From positions 1 to 10,904 of the forward strand of contig JBLNBU010000076.1 of the NCBI GenBank assembly GCA_050260215.1: a stretch of DNA of 10,904 nt, read 5' to 3'. The position numbers and the translations under genes were made by a program. The notes beneath the pieces are model-generated. The model worked only from the letters and a program-made list of their open reading frames with translations, was not told the DNA's origin and ran no database searches. Shown piece after piece: positions 1 through 7,328 of the stretch (within the stretch, counting starts at the first letter, position 1; the number at the start of each line of letters is the position of its first letter). Origin of the DNA: JBLNBU01 sp050260215 (lineage in GTDB: Bacteria > Pseudomonadota > Alphaproteobacteria > Rhodospirillales > Magnetospirillaceae).

Positions 1-203
1 ACGTTCAGGCGGCCGCCGGCGCGCTCGGCCAGCGCGGCGGCGAAGCGGGCAATCAGCCGGGTTTGGACGTGGTCGGCGGAATTTTCGGTCGAGATGCGGA
101 AGGGCACCGGCGGCGCGGCGCGGGCCACGCGAGGCAGCACCAGGGCCGCAGCCCCGCCCAGCAGGATCGATCGGCGGCGGACGAGGCGAAGGCCGGCATT
201 CAT
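1..203 (-). CDS. TRAP transporter solute-binding protein, DctP type (N-terminal part)
   Basis: This is the first 67 codons of a gene that runs off the left edge. It begins at ATG 203-201; an in-frame GTG lies two codons upstream at 209-207. The N-terminus is a typical export signal: an arginine cluster RRR at residues 9-11 in a Tat-like context, a hydrophobic run (LLGGAAALVL) and an ARA-A cleavage-like site near residue 29. The mature start, with FRISTENSADHV followed by an amphipathic helix (FAAALAERAGGRLNV), matches the opening strand and helix of DctP-family periplasmic proteins. These capture carboxylates or related acids for tripartite TRAP permeases. The membrane subunits would lie outside the window, so substrate and operon are unknown. 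Only the signal and about 38 mature residues are visible; another periplasmic binding protein is possible. Confidence 0.62.
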   Translation of the reverse strand, partial: MNAGLRLVRRRSILLGGAAALVLPRVARAAPPVPFRISTENSADHVQTRLIARFAAALAERAGGRLN

Positions 204-260
204 GGTCACTTGATAATCGAACTAATCTCCGTCCGCAACAATGGACCTGCCCCTGGGGGC

Positions 261-277
261 GGGGTATCCTCTACCCC
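261..277 (+). promoter_or_regulatory. Small inverted repeat touching the chrA start codon
   Basis: GGGGTA (261-266) and TACCCC (272-277) form a perfect 6-bp inverted repeat with a 5-nt spacer, and the chrA ATG follows immediately at 278. There is no purine-rich Shine-Dalgarno at the usual distance. If transcription starts upstream, the hairpin would abut the start codon. A regulatory role is inference; in GC-rich DNA such a short repeat can arise by chance. Confidence 0.3.
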
Positions 278-1597
278 ATGACGGCGCCGGCCCACCCCAG
301 CCTTGCCGAGGCATTCCGCGTCTGGCTGCGCGTCGGCCTGCTGTCCTTCGGCGGGCCGGCCGGCCAGATCGCCACCATGCACCGCATCCTGGTCGATGAG
401 AAGGGCTGGATCGGCGAGACCCGGTTCCTGCACGCGCTCAACTACTGCATGCTGCTGCCCGGCCCCGAGGCCCAGCAGTTGGCCACCTATGTGGGCTGGC
501 TGCTGCACCGCACCAAAGGCGGGCTGATCGCCGGCACCTTGTTCGTGCTGCCGGGCTTCCTGGTGATGATGGGGCTGGCGGCGGTCTACGGCGCATTCCA
601 CCACGTTCCCTTTGTCGACGGCCTGTTCTTCGGGCTGAAGCCCGCGGTGCTGGCGGTGGTGCTGGAAGCGCTGCTGCGCATCGGCCGGCGGGCGCTCAAG
701 CACCGGCTGTTGTGGACGCTGGCCGGCCTGGCCTTTGTCGCGATCTTCATCCTGGGGGTGCCGTTCCCGGCCATCGTCGCCGCCGCCGGGGCGGTCGGCT
801 TCGTCGGCGGACGGGCGGGCCATCCTGCGTTCCAGCCGGCGGCGGCCAAGGCCGGCGGCGGTGCCGCCGACCGGGTGCTCGACGAAGGCGCCGAGCATAC
901 CCGTCCCCATGCCGGGCGTGCCGTGCGTACCGCCGCCGTGTGGCTGGTCCTGTGGCTGGCCCCGGTGCTGGCGGCCGCCGCCTGGGCTCCGGGCGCCCTG
1001 GGGGCGGTGGGGCTGTTCTTCAGCAAGATGGCGGTGGTCACTTTCGGCGGCGCCTATGCGGTGCTGGCCTATGTCGCCCAGCAGGCGGTCGAGGTCTATG
1101 GCTGGCTGGCCCCGGGCGAGATGCTGGAAGGCCTGGGCCTGGCCGAGACCACGCCGGGGCCGCTGATCCTGGTCAACCAGTTCGTCGGCTTCCTGGCCGG
1201 CTTCCGCGACCCCGGCCCGCTGGGGCCCTGGCTGGGCGGGATCGCCGCGGCGACGCTGACGGTGTGGGCCACCTTCGTACCCAGCTTCCTGTGGATCTTC
1301 GCCGGTGCGCCCTATGTCGAGGCGCTGCGCGGCAACCGGGCCCTGGCCGGGGCGCTGGCCGCCATCACCGCGGCGGTGGTGGGCGTCATCCTGAACCTGG
1401 CGGTGTGGTTCGCCATCCACGTGCTGTTCACCCGGGTGGGCCCTCACAACCTGCCCGACCCAAGTTCGGTCGACTTGGCTTCGGCGGTGCTGGCCGTCAT
1501 GGCCATCGCCGCCATGCTGCGCTTCCACATGGGCATGCTGCCGACCCTGGCCGCGGCGGCGTTGTCGGGGGTGCTGTGGAAGCTGGTGCTGGCGTAA
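278..1597 (+). CDS. chrA: Chromate transporter ChrA (long, two-domain)
   Basis: This 439-aa inner-membrane protein belongs to the CHR family, whose characterised members export chromate and confer resistance. It has the bidomain layout. The N-terminal half carries FGGPAGQIA (residues 24-32) and LLPGPEAQQLA (59-69), the family signature, followed by several hydrophobic helices. A hydrophilic linker lies at about 180-215. The second half repeats the pattern with FGGAYAVLA (256-264) and ETTPGPLILVNQFVGF (290-305). Length fits long-chain ChrA (about 400 aa). ATG 278 is the only sensible start because the family fold begins at about residue 8. No chrB or other chromate gene is nearby. The gene is divergent from the TRAP binding protein and ends 5 bp from the convergent MFS gene. 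Family assignment is secure; chromate as the physiological substrate is inferred from the family, and sulfate-related roles are possible. Confidence 0.93.
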   Translation: MTAPAHPSLAEAFRVWLRVGLLSFGGPAGQIATMHRILVDEKGWIGETRFLHALNYCMLLPGPEAQQLATYVGWLLHRTKGGLIAGTLFVLPGFLVMMGLAAVYGAFHHVPFVDGLFFGLKPAVLAVVLEALLRIGRRALKHRLLWTLAGLAFVAIFILGVPFPAIVAAAGAVGFVGGRAGHPAFQPAAAKAGGGAADRVLDEGAEHTRPHAGRAVRTAAVWLVLWLAPVLAAAAWAPGALGAVGLFFSKMAVVTFGGAYAVLAYVAQQAVEVYGWLAPGEMLEGLGLAETTPGPLILVNQFVGFLAGFRDPGPLGPWLGGIAAATLTVWATFVPSFLWIFAGAPYVEALRGNRALAGALAAITAAVVGVILNLAVWFAIHVLFTRVGPHNLPDPSSVDLASAVLAVMAIAAMLRFHMGMLPTLAAAALSGVLWKLVLA

Positions 1598-1602
1598 CAG
1601 GC

Positions 1603-2760
1603 TTACAGGCGGATCTTGCCGCCGTCCCACATCTTCATCAGCCCGAACGCCGCCGCCGCCGACAGCAGCGACAGCCCCGACATGGCCAGGAACGACGTGC
1701 CGCCCAGCTTTTCGAACAGGTGGCCGGTCAGCGGGGTCATCAGGCCCGGTGCGACGCCGGCGGCGACGGCGGCGAACAGGGTCTGGGCGCGCACCGCCAG
1801 GGCCGGCGGGGCCGCCCGCTGCAGGAAGTGCATCGCTCCCAGATGGGCGCAGCCGAAGGTGGCGGCGTGCAGCAGCTGCACCGACGCCACCCAGCCGATC
1901 TCGAAGGTGGTGCCCAGCACCAGCCAGCGCGCCACCCCGCCGATGCCGGCCAGAAGCAGCAGGCCGGCGGGGCCGACCCGGCGGACCACGGCGTTGCTGA
2001 ACAGGAACAGGGCGATCTCGGCCACCACGCCTTCCGACCACAACAGGCCGATGGTGTCGTCGGACAGCCCCGAGGCCTTCCAGTGGATGGTGGCAAAGGC
2101 GTAATAGACGGTGTGTGCCGCCTGGTTCAGTGCGGTAGCGGCCAGGAACAGAAGGAAGGCCGGTGCCTTCAGCAGCGGCATCACCGGCTGGGCGGTGCGG
2201 TCGGCGGCGGGAATGCGCTGGTCGGGCAGGGCCAAGGCCACGGCGGTGGTCATCACCAGCAGGCCGAACACCAGCCACAGCAGCACCGACGGCGGCTGGC
2301 CCACCAGCAGGCGGCCGACCGAGGTGGCGGCGACGATGAAGGCCAGCGACCCCCACAGCCGTACCCGCCCGTAGTCCAGGCGGTGGTTGGCCACCGCCAT
2401 CATGGCCAAGGTGTCGCCCACCGGCAGGATGCCGGCGAAGAAGCCGACCGCCACCATGGTGACCACCATGATGGGCAGCAGCCCGTGGGCGGGCTCGAAG
2501 GCCAGCCAGGACGCGGCGGCCAGCCCGGCCAGGATGGCGATGGGCAGGCGGCGGTCGCCGCGGCGGTCGACCCACGAGCCGATCAGCGGGTTGCCGGCGA
2601 TGCGGGTGAGATAGGTGGCGGCCATCACCAGGCCGATGTCGGTTGGGGTCAGGCCCCGGTCCTTCAGCCACAGCGGCCAGAACGGCAGGTGGACGCCGAT
2701 GGCGGCGAACACGGCGGCATAGAACGCCGATACCCGGACCGCCACCGAGGCCCGGGTCAT
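1603..2760 (-). CDS. MFS transporter, phenylpropionate-permease (HcaT)/LacY-like type
   Basis: This 385-aa protein has about twelve hydrophobic segments. Family marks are the N-terminal FYAAVFAAIGVHLPFWPLWL (residues 13-32), the loop motif GSWVDRRGDRR after helix 2 (61-71), DYGRVRLWGSLAFI (129-142) opening helix 5, and AAHTVYYAFATIHWKASGLS (214-233) followed by IGLLWSEGVVAEI, typical of the MFS_1_like/HcaT group. Substrates in this group include aromatic acids and sugars, so the substrate here is open. The frame stays open to 2904, but I chose ATG 2760 because it overlaps the upstream gene's TGA as ATGA and puts the first helix at the normal distance. Translational coupling to the deacetylase gene suggests a shared task or simple co-expression. 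It ends 5 bp from the chrA stop on the other strand. Confidence 0.88.
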   Translation of the reverse strand: MTRASVAVRVSAFYAAVFAAIGVHLPFWPLWLKDRGLTPTDIGLVMAATYLTRIAGNPLIGSWVDRRGDRRLPIAILAGLAAASWLAFEPAHGLLPIMVVTMVAVGFFAGILPVGDTLAMMAVANHRLDYGRVRLWGSLAFIVAATSVGRLLVGQPPSVLLWLVFGLLVMTTAVALALPDQRIPAADRTAQPVMPLLKAPAFLLFLAATALNQAAHTVYYAFATIHWKASGLSDDTIGLLWSEGVVAEIALFLFSNAVVRRVGPAGLLLLAGIGGVARWLVLGTTFEIGWVASVQLLHAATFGCAHLGAMHFLQRAAPPALAVRAQTLFAAVAAGVAPGLMTPLTGHLFEKLGGTSFLAMSGLSLLSAAAAFGLMKMWDGGKIRL

Positions 2761-3593
2761 GGCCGCAAGAGCTGCAGGGACACCCCGCGGGCGGCGAGGT
2801 CCAGCGCCATCTGGTCCGAGGCGAGGAAGCGGTACTCGACCTCGCGCTGGGTGGTCACGTGCTCGCAGGCCTTTAGCGCGTCGTCGACCAGGCCCGGGTG
2901 GCACATCACCAGGGTGGCCGGGCCCGGAGCCTGGGTGAACCGGCCAAACAGCAGGTCATAGGGAATGCGGTCGGTCAGGTCGTAGACGCCGCGGAAACTG
3001 CGGTTGTGCGGCACGCCTGCAGCGCTCAGCAAGCGGCGGAAGCGCCAGCCCAAAAGCGCGATCACCGTGGCGCGGACCGGGTCGACGCCGCGGGCCAGGA
3101 TGGCAGCCGGGCTTTCCCAGCAGCTGCGCACCCAGCCGCCCGGCAGGCGCCGGCGCCACAGGTCGATCGCCGCCTCGCGCACGCCGGGCAGCTGGTGGAC
3201 GTGGTGGTGGCCGTCGAGGAAGTCGGGCGGGCGGCCGAAATGGGCCTCGAAGGCATCGACCTGGCGTTCCAGCTCGGCGGCGATCTCGGCGGCGTCGACG
3301 CGGCCCAGCAGTGCCGCCTTCAGCAGCGCCCCCAGGGGCGGCAGCCGGCCGGCCGGCGCCAGCCTGGGCATCGGACCCAGCGGCCGGTGGTCGGTCAGCG
3401 TCAGGTGGACGCCCACATGGGCGTGGCCGTCCAAGGGCTTGAGCAGCGCCGCCTCGGCCGGCCAGAAGGGGCTGGCGCACATGCATCCCGTCGCCTGCAG
3501 GCGGCCCGAGGCGATCAGCGCCCGGATGGCCTCGCCCACGCCGGGGGCCAGGCCGTAGTCGTCGGCGCACAGGGTGACGGCAGGCTGTCGCAT
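2757..3593 (-). CDS. ChbG/HpnK family (YdjC-like) carbohydrate deacetylase
   Basis: This 278-aa cytoplasmic metal-dependent deacetylase belongs to the YdjC/ChbG/HpnK family, which removes acetyl groups from N-acetylated sugars or sugar-linked lipids. Visible family marks are LCADDYGLAPGV (residues 8-19, with the DD metal/catalytic pair), HVGVHLTLT (59-67), DGHHHVHQLPGV (127-138) with a histidine cluster, and CHPG (231-234). Length matches HpnK and ChbG. ATG 3593 gives the usual short lead to the ADDYG strand; an in-frame ATG four codons upstream (3605) is an alternative, and neither has a clear Shine-Dalgarno. True hpnK genes sit in hopanoid clusters; here the only partner is the MFS gene joined by ATGA, so hopanoid glycan modification is not supported by context. 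The substrate is unknown. I give no symbol because HpnK and ChbG cannot be told apart here. Confidence 0.87.
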   Translation of the reverse strand: MRQPAVTLCADDYGLAPGVGEAIRALIASGRLQATGCMCASPFWPAEAALLKPLDGHAHVGVHLTLTDHRPLGPMPRLAPAGRLPPLGALLKAALLGRVDAAEIAAELERQVDAFEAHFGRPPDFLDGHHHVHQLPGVREAAIDLWRRRLPGGWVRSCWESPAAILARGVDPVRATVIALLGWRFRRLLSAAGVPHNRSFRGVYDLTDRIPYDLLFGRFTQAPGPATLVMCHPGLVDDALKACEHVTTQREVEYRFLASDQMALDLAARGVSLQLLRP

Positions 3594-3717
3594 GGGGGCG
3601 AGCATAGTCGCCCCGCTGTGGCGCCGCAACGCCCAGGACTGCCTCAATCCGCTCACACCGGCGGGCGCGGCGGCTGGCTTACCTTCAAGGCCAGGCACGA
3701 AAGCGATGGAGGGCGAA

Positions 3718-3876
3718 ATGGTGGGAGTGGTGGTCGACGACCTGCGGCGGATCGTTCTGGCGCTGCTGTTCGTGGTGGCATTCGGCTGGATGGCGGCGCA
3801 CCTGCTGCCCGGCACCCACGGCGACGGCTGGGAACAGGTGGCGGCGCAGCCGGTGGCCGGGCGCGCGCTGGACTAA
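3718..3876 (+). CDS. Small single-pass membrane protein, unknown function (52 aa)
   Basis: I do not recognise this family. The 52-residue frame starts at ATG 3718, preceded by GGAGGG at 3708-3713, a strong Shine-Dalgarno at good spacing. An in-frame ATG at 3706 would overlap that site. Residues 1-11 (MVGVVVDDLRR) are followed by one clear membrane segment, IVLALLFVVAFGWMAAHLL (12-30), and a short polar tail with Gly, His and Asp, ending RALD. The arginine pair before the helix predicts the N-terminus inside and the tail outside. The gene is divergent from the deacetylase gene and lies 72 bp before the Rrf2 gene on the same strand. The frame is also open upstream to 3574, but that part overlaps the deacetylase start and looks non-coding. 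Existence rests on the Shine-Dalgarno and the helix only. Confidence 0.55.
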   Translation: MVGVVVDDLRRIVLALLFVVAFGWMAAHLLPGTHGDGWEQVAAQPVAGRALD

Positions 3877-3893
3877 AGGCATCGACATGCCTT
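3876..3893 (+). promoter_or_regulatory. Perfect 7-bp hairpin overlapping a TTGACA element
   Basis: AAGGCAT (3876-3882) and ATGCCTT (3887-3893) form a perfect inverted repeat with a 4-nt loop, starting on the last base of the small protein's stop codon. Its right arm shares two bases with a consensus -35 hexamer, TTGACA at 3892-3897, placed to serve the Rrf2 gene. No T-run follows, so it is a poor terminator; an operator or weak attenuating hairpin is possible. Confidence 0.4.
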
Positions 3894-3913
3894 GACACCG
3901 CAGCGGGCGAAGT

Positions 3914-3952
3914 GCATTTCCATACCTGTCTATCGGATAGGTGTGGAAATGC
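3914..3952 (+). promoter_or_regulatory. Long inverted repeat, probable autoregulatory operator of the Rrf2 gene
   Basis: GCATTTCCATACCT (3914-3927) and AGGTGTGGAAATGC (3939-3952) match as inverted arms at 13 of 14 positions, with an 11-nt spacer. The right arm contains the Rrf2 start codon (3949-3951). Nested inside and offset by 2 bp is a perfect CTATC-G-GATAG (3930-3940). The core, ATACCTG to TAGGTGT, resembles the IscR-type operators known for Rrf2 regulators. TTGACA at 3892-3897 could be the -35; the -10 at 3915-3920 (CATTTC) is poor. With that promoter the transcript would begin near 3927, so the repeat would act as DNA and cover the -10 and start site. From an upstream promoter the RNA arms would pair fully (one G-U) and hide the start codon. 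Confidence 0.6.
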
Positions 3953-4398
3953 TGTCCAGCAAGGCGAAATACGGCCTCAAGGCCATGGTGCATCTGGCCG
4001 GGCGGGCGGCGGAAGGCTCGGTGCTGATCGCCGACATCGCCGAGGCCGAGCGCATCCCCAAGAAATTCCTCGACGCCATCTTGCTGGAACTGAAGAACCA
4101 CGGCCTGTTGGTCAGCAAGAAGGGCAAGGGCGGCGGCTACAGCCTGGCCAGGCCGGCCAACCGCATCCAGGTGGGCGAGGTGCTGCGCATCCTCGACGGC
4201 CCGCTGGCCCCGGTGCCGTGCGTCTCGCGCACCGCCTATCGCCGCTGCGACGACTGCGCCGACGAGACCGCCTGCGCCGTCAGGGGCGTCATGCAGGAAG
4301 TCCGCGATGCCATGGCCGCCATCCTGGACAACACCACCATCGCCGACATGGCCAAGCGGGTGCCCAGGGCCGAACCGGTGCTGATGTACGACATCTGA
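3949..4398 (+). CDS. Rrf2 family transcriptional regulator with four-cysteine motif
   Basis: This 149-aa cytoplasmic DNA-binding protein starts MLSSKAKYGLKAMVHLA, the classic Rrf2 opening. The winged helix-turn-helix covers about residues 1-65 (IADIAEAERIPKKFLDAILLEL, then the wing KKGKGGGYSLARP at 57-69). The dimerisation helix follows, then a cysteine-rich loop with C91, C100, C103 and C109 (CX8CX2CX5C). Rrf2 members such as IscR and NsrR bind Fe-S clusters through three cysteines in this region (CX5CX5C in E. coli IscR). The pattern here differs but could bind a cluster or sense thiols. The frame is open upstream to 3892, but ATG 3949 is the family-conserved start. The long repeat over its start codon suggests autoregulation. 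No Fe-S, cysteine or nitric-oxide gene is adjacent, so the signal and targets are unknown. Confidence 0.92.
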   Translation: MLSSKAKYGLKAMVHLAGRAAEGSVLIADIAEAERIPKKFLDAILLELKNHGLLVSKKGKGGGYSLARPANRIQVGEVLRILDGPLAPVPCVSRTAYRRCDDCADETACAVRGVMQEVRDAMAAILDNTTIADMAKRVPRAEPVLMYDI

Positions 4399-4412
4399 TT
4401 TTAGCGGGGGGT

Positions 4413-4470
4413 CGTCATGGCCGGGCTTGACCCGGCCATCCGGATGCGCGGATCAAGTCCGCGCATGACG
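4413..4470. repeat. Alphaproteobacterial-style palindromic repeat (double hairpin)
   Basis: Two perfect hairpins stand side by side: ATGGCCGGG-CTTGA-CCCGGCCAT (arms 4417-4425 and 4431-4439) and ATGCGCGGA-TCAAG-TCCGCGCAT (arms 4444-4452 and 4458-4466). The outer ends, CGTCAT (4413-4418) and ATGACG (4465-4470), also pair, so the unit can fold as a cruciform. Repeats of this style, which translate as AGLDPAIRM-like peptides, are scattered between genes in many alphaproteobacteria. It lies between the convergent Rrf2 and kinase genes and may act as a bidirectional transcript end, though it has no T-run. Only one copy is in the window, so dispersal is inferred from general knowledge. Confidence 0.75.
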
Positions 4471-4476
4471 GGTTCC

Positions 4477-5744
4477 TTATTGCTGTGCCGCCGGCAGCCG
4501 CAGGGTGAACCGGGCGCCGCCGTGGTCGCGGTTGGCGGCATCCAGCGTACCGCCGTGGTCGCGGACGATGCCGTAGCTGATCCACAGGCCAAGTCCGGTG
4601 CCCTGGCCCACCGGCTTGGTGGTGAAGAATGGATCGAACACTTTGGTCAGGTGGTCGGCGGCGATGCCGGGGCCGTCGTCCTCGACCGTCAGCACCACGC
4701 TGTCGCCCTCGACGCGGCCCAACAGGCGCACCTCGGTGCGGGCGGCGTCGACGGCGTTCTCGATCAGGTTGACCAGCACCTGGTGCAACTGGCCGGCGTG
4801 GCCGCGCACCGGCAACGGGCCGGGCCAGCTTTCCGCCACCTTGGGGCGCCCGTGGCGCTTGGGTACCGCCCAGGCGGTGGCCTTGGCGGCCAGTTCGGCC
4901 AGGTCGACGGTCTCGGCGGCGCCGGTGTCGGAGAACGACAGGCGCTTCAGGCTCTTGACGATATCGGAGACGCGCTGGGCGCCCTCGGCGGTGCCCTCGA
5001 CCAGCTTGGGCAGGTCGGCCATCAGCCCGTCGATGCGCAAGGACTGGCGCAGGCGCTCGCAATCGTCGTGCGGCGCGCCGGAGTGGATGGCGTCGAGGTA
5101 GCGCGACAGGCGGTCACGGTACTTGGCCAGCACGTGGACGTTGCCGTAGATGAAGCTGATGGGGTTGTTGAGCTCGTGGGCGACGCCGGCGATCAGGCGG
5201 CCCAGCGAGGCCATCTTCTCCTGCTGCACCAGTTGCTGCTGGGCCTGCTTCAACGCCTCGTAGGCGCGGCGCAGCTCGCCCACCGGCCGGCCGGTCAGCA
5301 CCACCCCGGCCGGCAGTCCGCGGTGGTCGAAGCGGGTGGCGCAGTTGAGCGCCACCGGCTCGGTGACGCCGCCATCGGGTTTGCGGAAGCGCACCTCGCG
5401 GTCCTGGCCACGACCGGCCTCGATCCAGGTGCACAAGGACAAGGTGTCGACGTCGGTGGCCAGCACCTCGGTGACCGGGCGGCCGACCAGGTCGACCTCG
5501 GCGAAGTCGGTCAGGCGCAGGAAGGCCAGGTTGGCCTGCTGGATGCAGCCCCGCGGGTCGCACACCACCAGGATGTCCGACACCGCCGACAGCACGCTGG
5601 TGATGAAGCGCTGGGCCTCTTCCAGGGCCGAGTTCTTTTCCTCGAGCTCGACTTCGTACTGGATGAGGTCGGAATAGACCTCTTCCATCTTGCGGATCAC
5701 TTCGATCCAGGCGGTCTCCTGGGCACCGGCCAGCTCGGGGTCGG

Positions 5745-5748
<4 letters not shown>
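4477..5748 (-). CDS. PAS sensor histidine kinase, HupT/HoxJ-like, cytoplasmic
   Basis: This 423-aa kinase has no membrane segment. A coiled-coil signalling helix (about residues 17-50, KMEEVYSDLIQYEVELEEKN) leads to a PAS domain (about 51-155) with cysteines at 63, 68, 106 and 136. A second helix (160-178) follows. The phosphoacceptor H191 lies in GVAHELNNPISF. The ATP-binding domain has the N box VNLIENAVDA (326-335), DDGPG (357-361), FDPFFTTK (371-378) and GQGTGLGL (381-388). The NNPISFIYGNVHVL stretch after the histidine resembles HupT/HoxJ kinases that control hydrogenase genes with HupR/HoxA. The start is GTG 5748, overlapping the regulator's TGA as GTGA, with GGGAG just upstream. It should phosphorylate the regulator encoded before it. 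Hydrogenase control is inferred from similarity only; no hydrogenase gene is in view. Confidence 0.88.
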
Positions 5749-7181
<1,433 letters not shown>

Positions 7182-7253
7182 TGCCCGCCCTCGGATGCCC
7201 GCGCTCCTGGGGGGCCATGTTCGCGGGAACGGGGCGGCGAATCAACAGCGACG

Positions 7254-7290
7254 AAAAAAGAAGCCCCCCTCCGAGAGGCCTCGGAGGAGG
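7254..7290 (-). terminator. Rho-independent terminator of the TSUP-Usp operon
   Basis: On the minus strand a GC-rich hairpin with perfect 8-bp core arms (7280-7287 with 7268-7275, 4-nt loop) is followed by a G-rich stretch and then CTTCTTTTTT (down to 7254). It begins about 40 bases after the universal stress gene's stop codon. Stem plus U-tract is the classic form. It separates this operon from the two-component operon downstream, which must have its own promoter between about 7182 and 7253. Confidence 0.88.
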
Positions 7291-7328
7291 GCGGCGCGCC
7301 GTAGGGGAGCGCAAGTTGCGGACGGGGA

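Noticed and set aside
213..241. A minus-strand TTGTTG-N17-GATTAT promoter for the TRAP binding protein.
   Set aside because: Both hexamers are weak, and the start would fall only a few bases before ATG 203. I cannot separate it from chance.
206..2671. A very long minus-strand open frame (over 800 codons) across chrA and the MFS gene.
   Set aside because: It is antisense to chrA and out of frame with the MFS gene, rich in Arg, Pro, Gly and His, with no domain. It is a product of high GC3.
712..2961. A long plus-strand open frame across chrA, the MFS gene and the end of the deacetylase gene.
   Set aside because: Low-complexity Gly/Arg/Gln-rich translation, overlapping three well-supported genes in other frames.
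2898..4430. A 510-codon plus-strand frame over the deacetylase and Rrf2 genes.
   Set aside because: Both real genes have clear family motifs in other frames; this translation has none.
7219..7230. A GTTC/GAAC inverted repeat upstream of the response regulator as an operator.
   Set aside because: Only 4-bp arms; too short to claim in GC-rich DNA.
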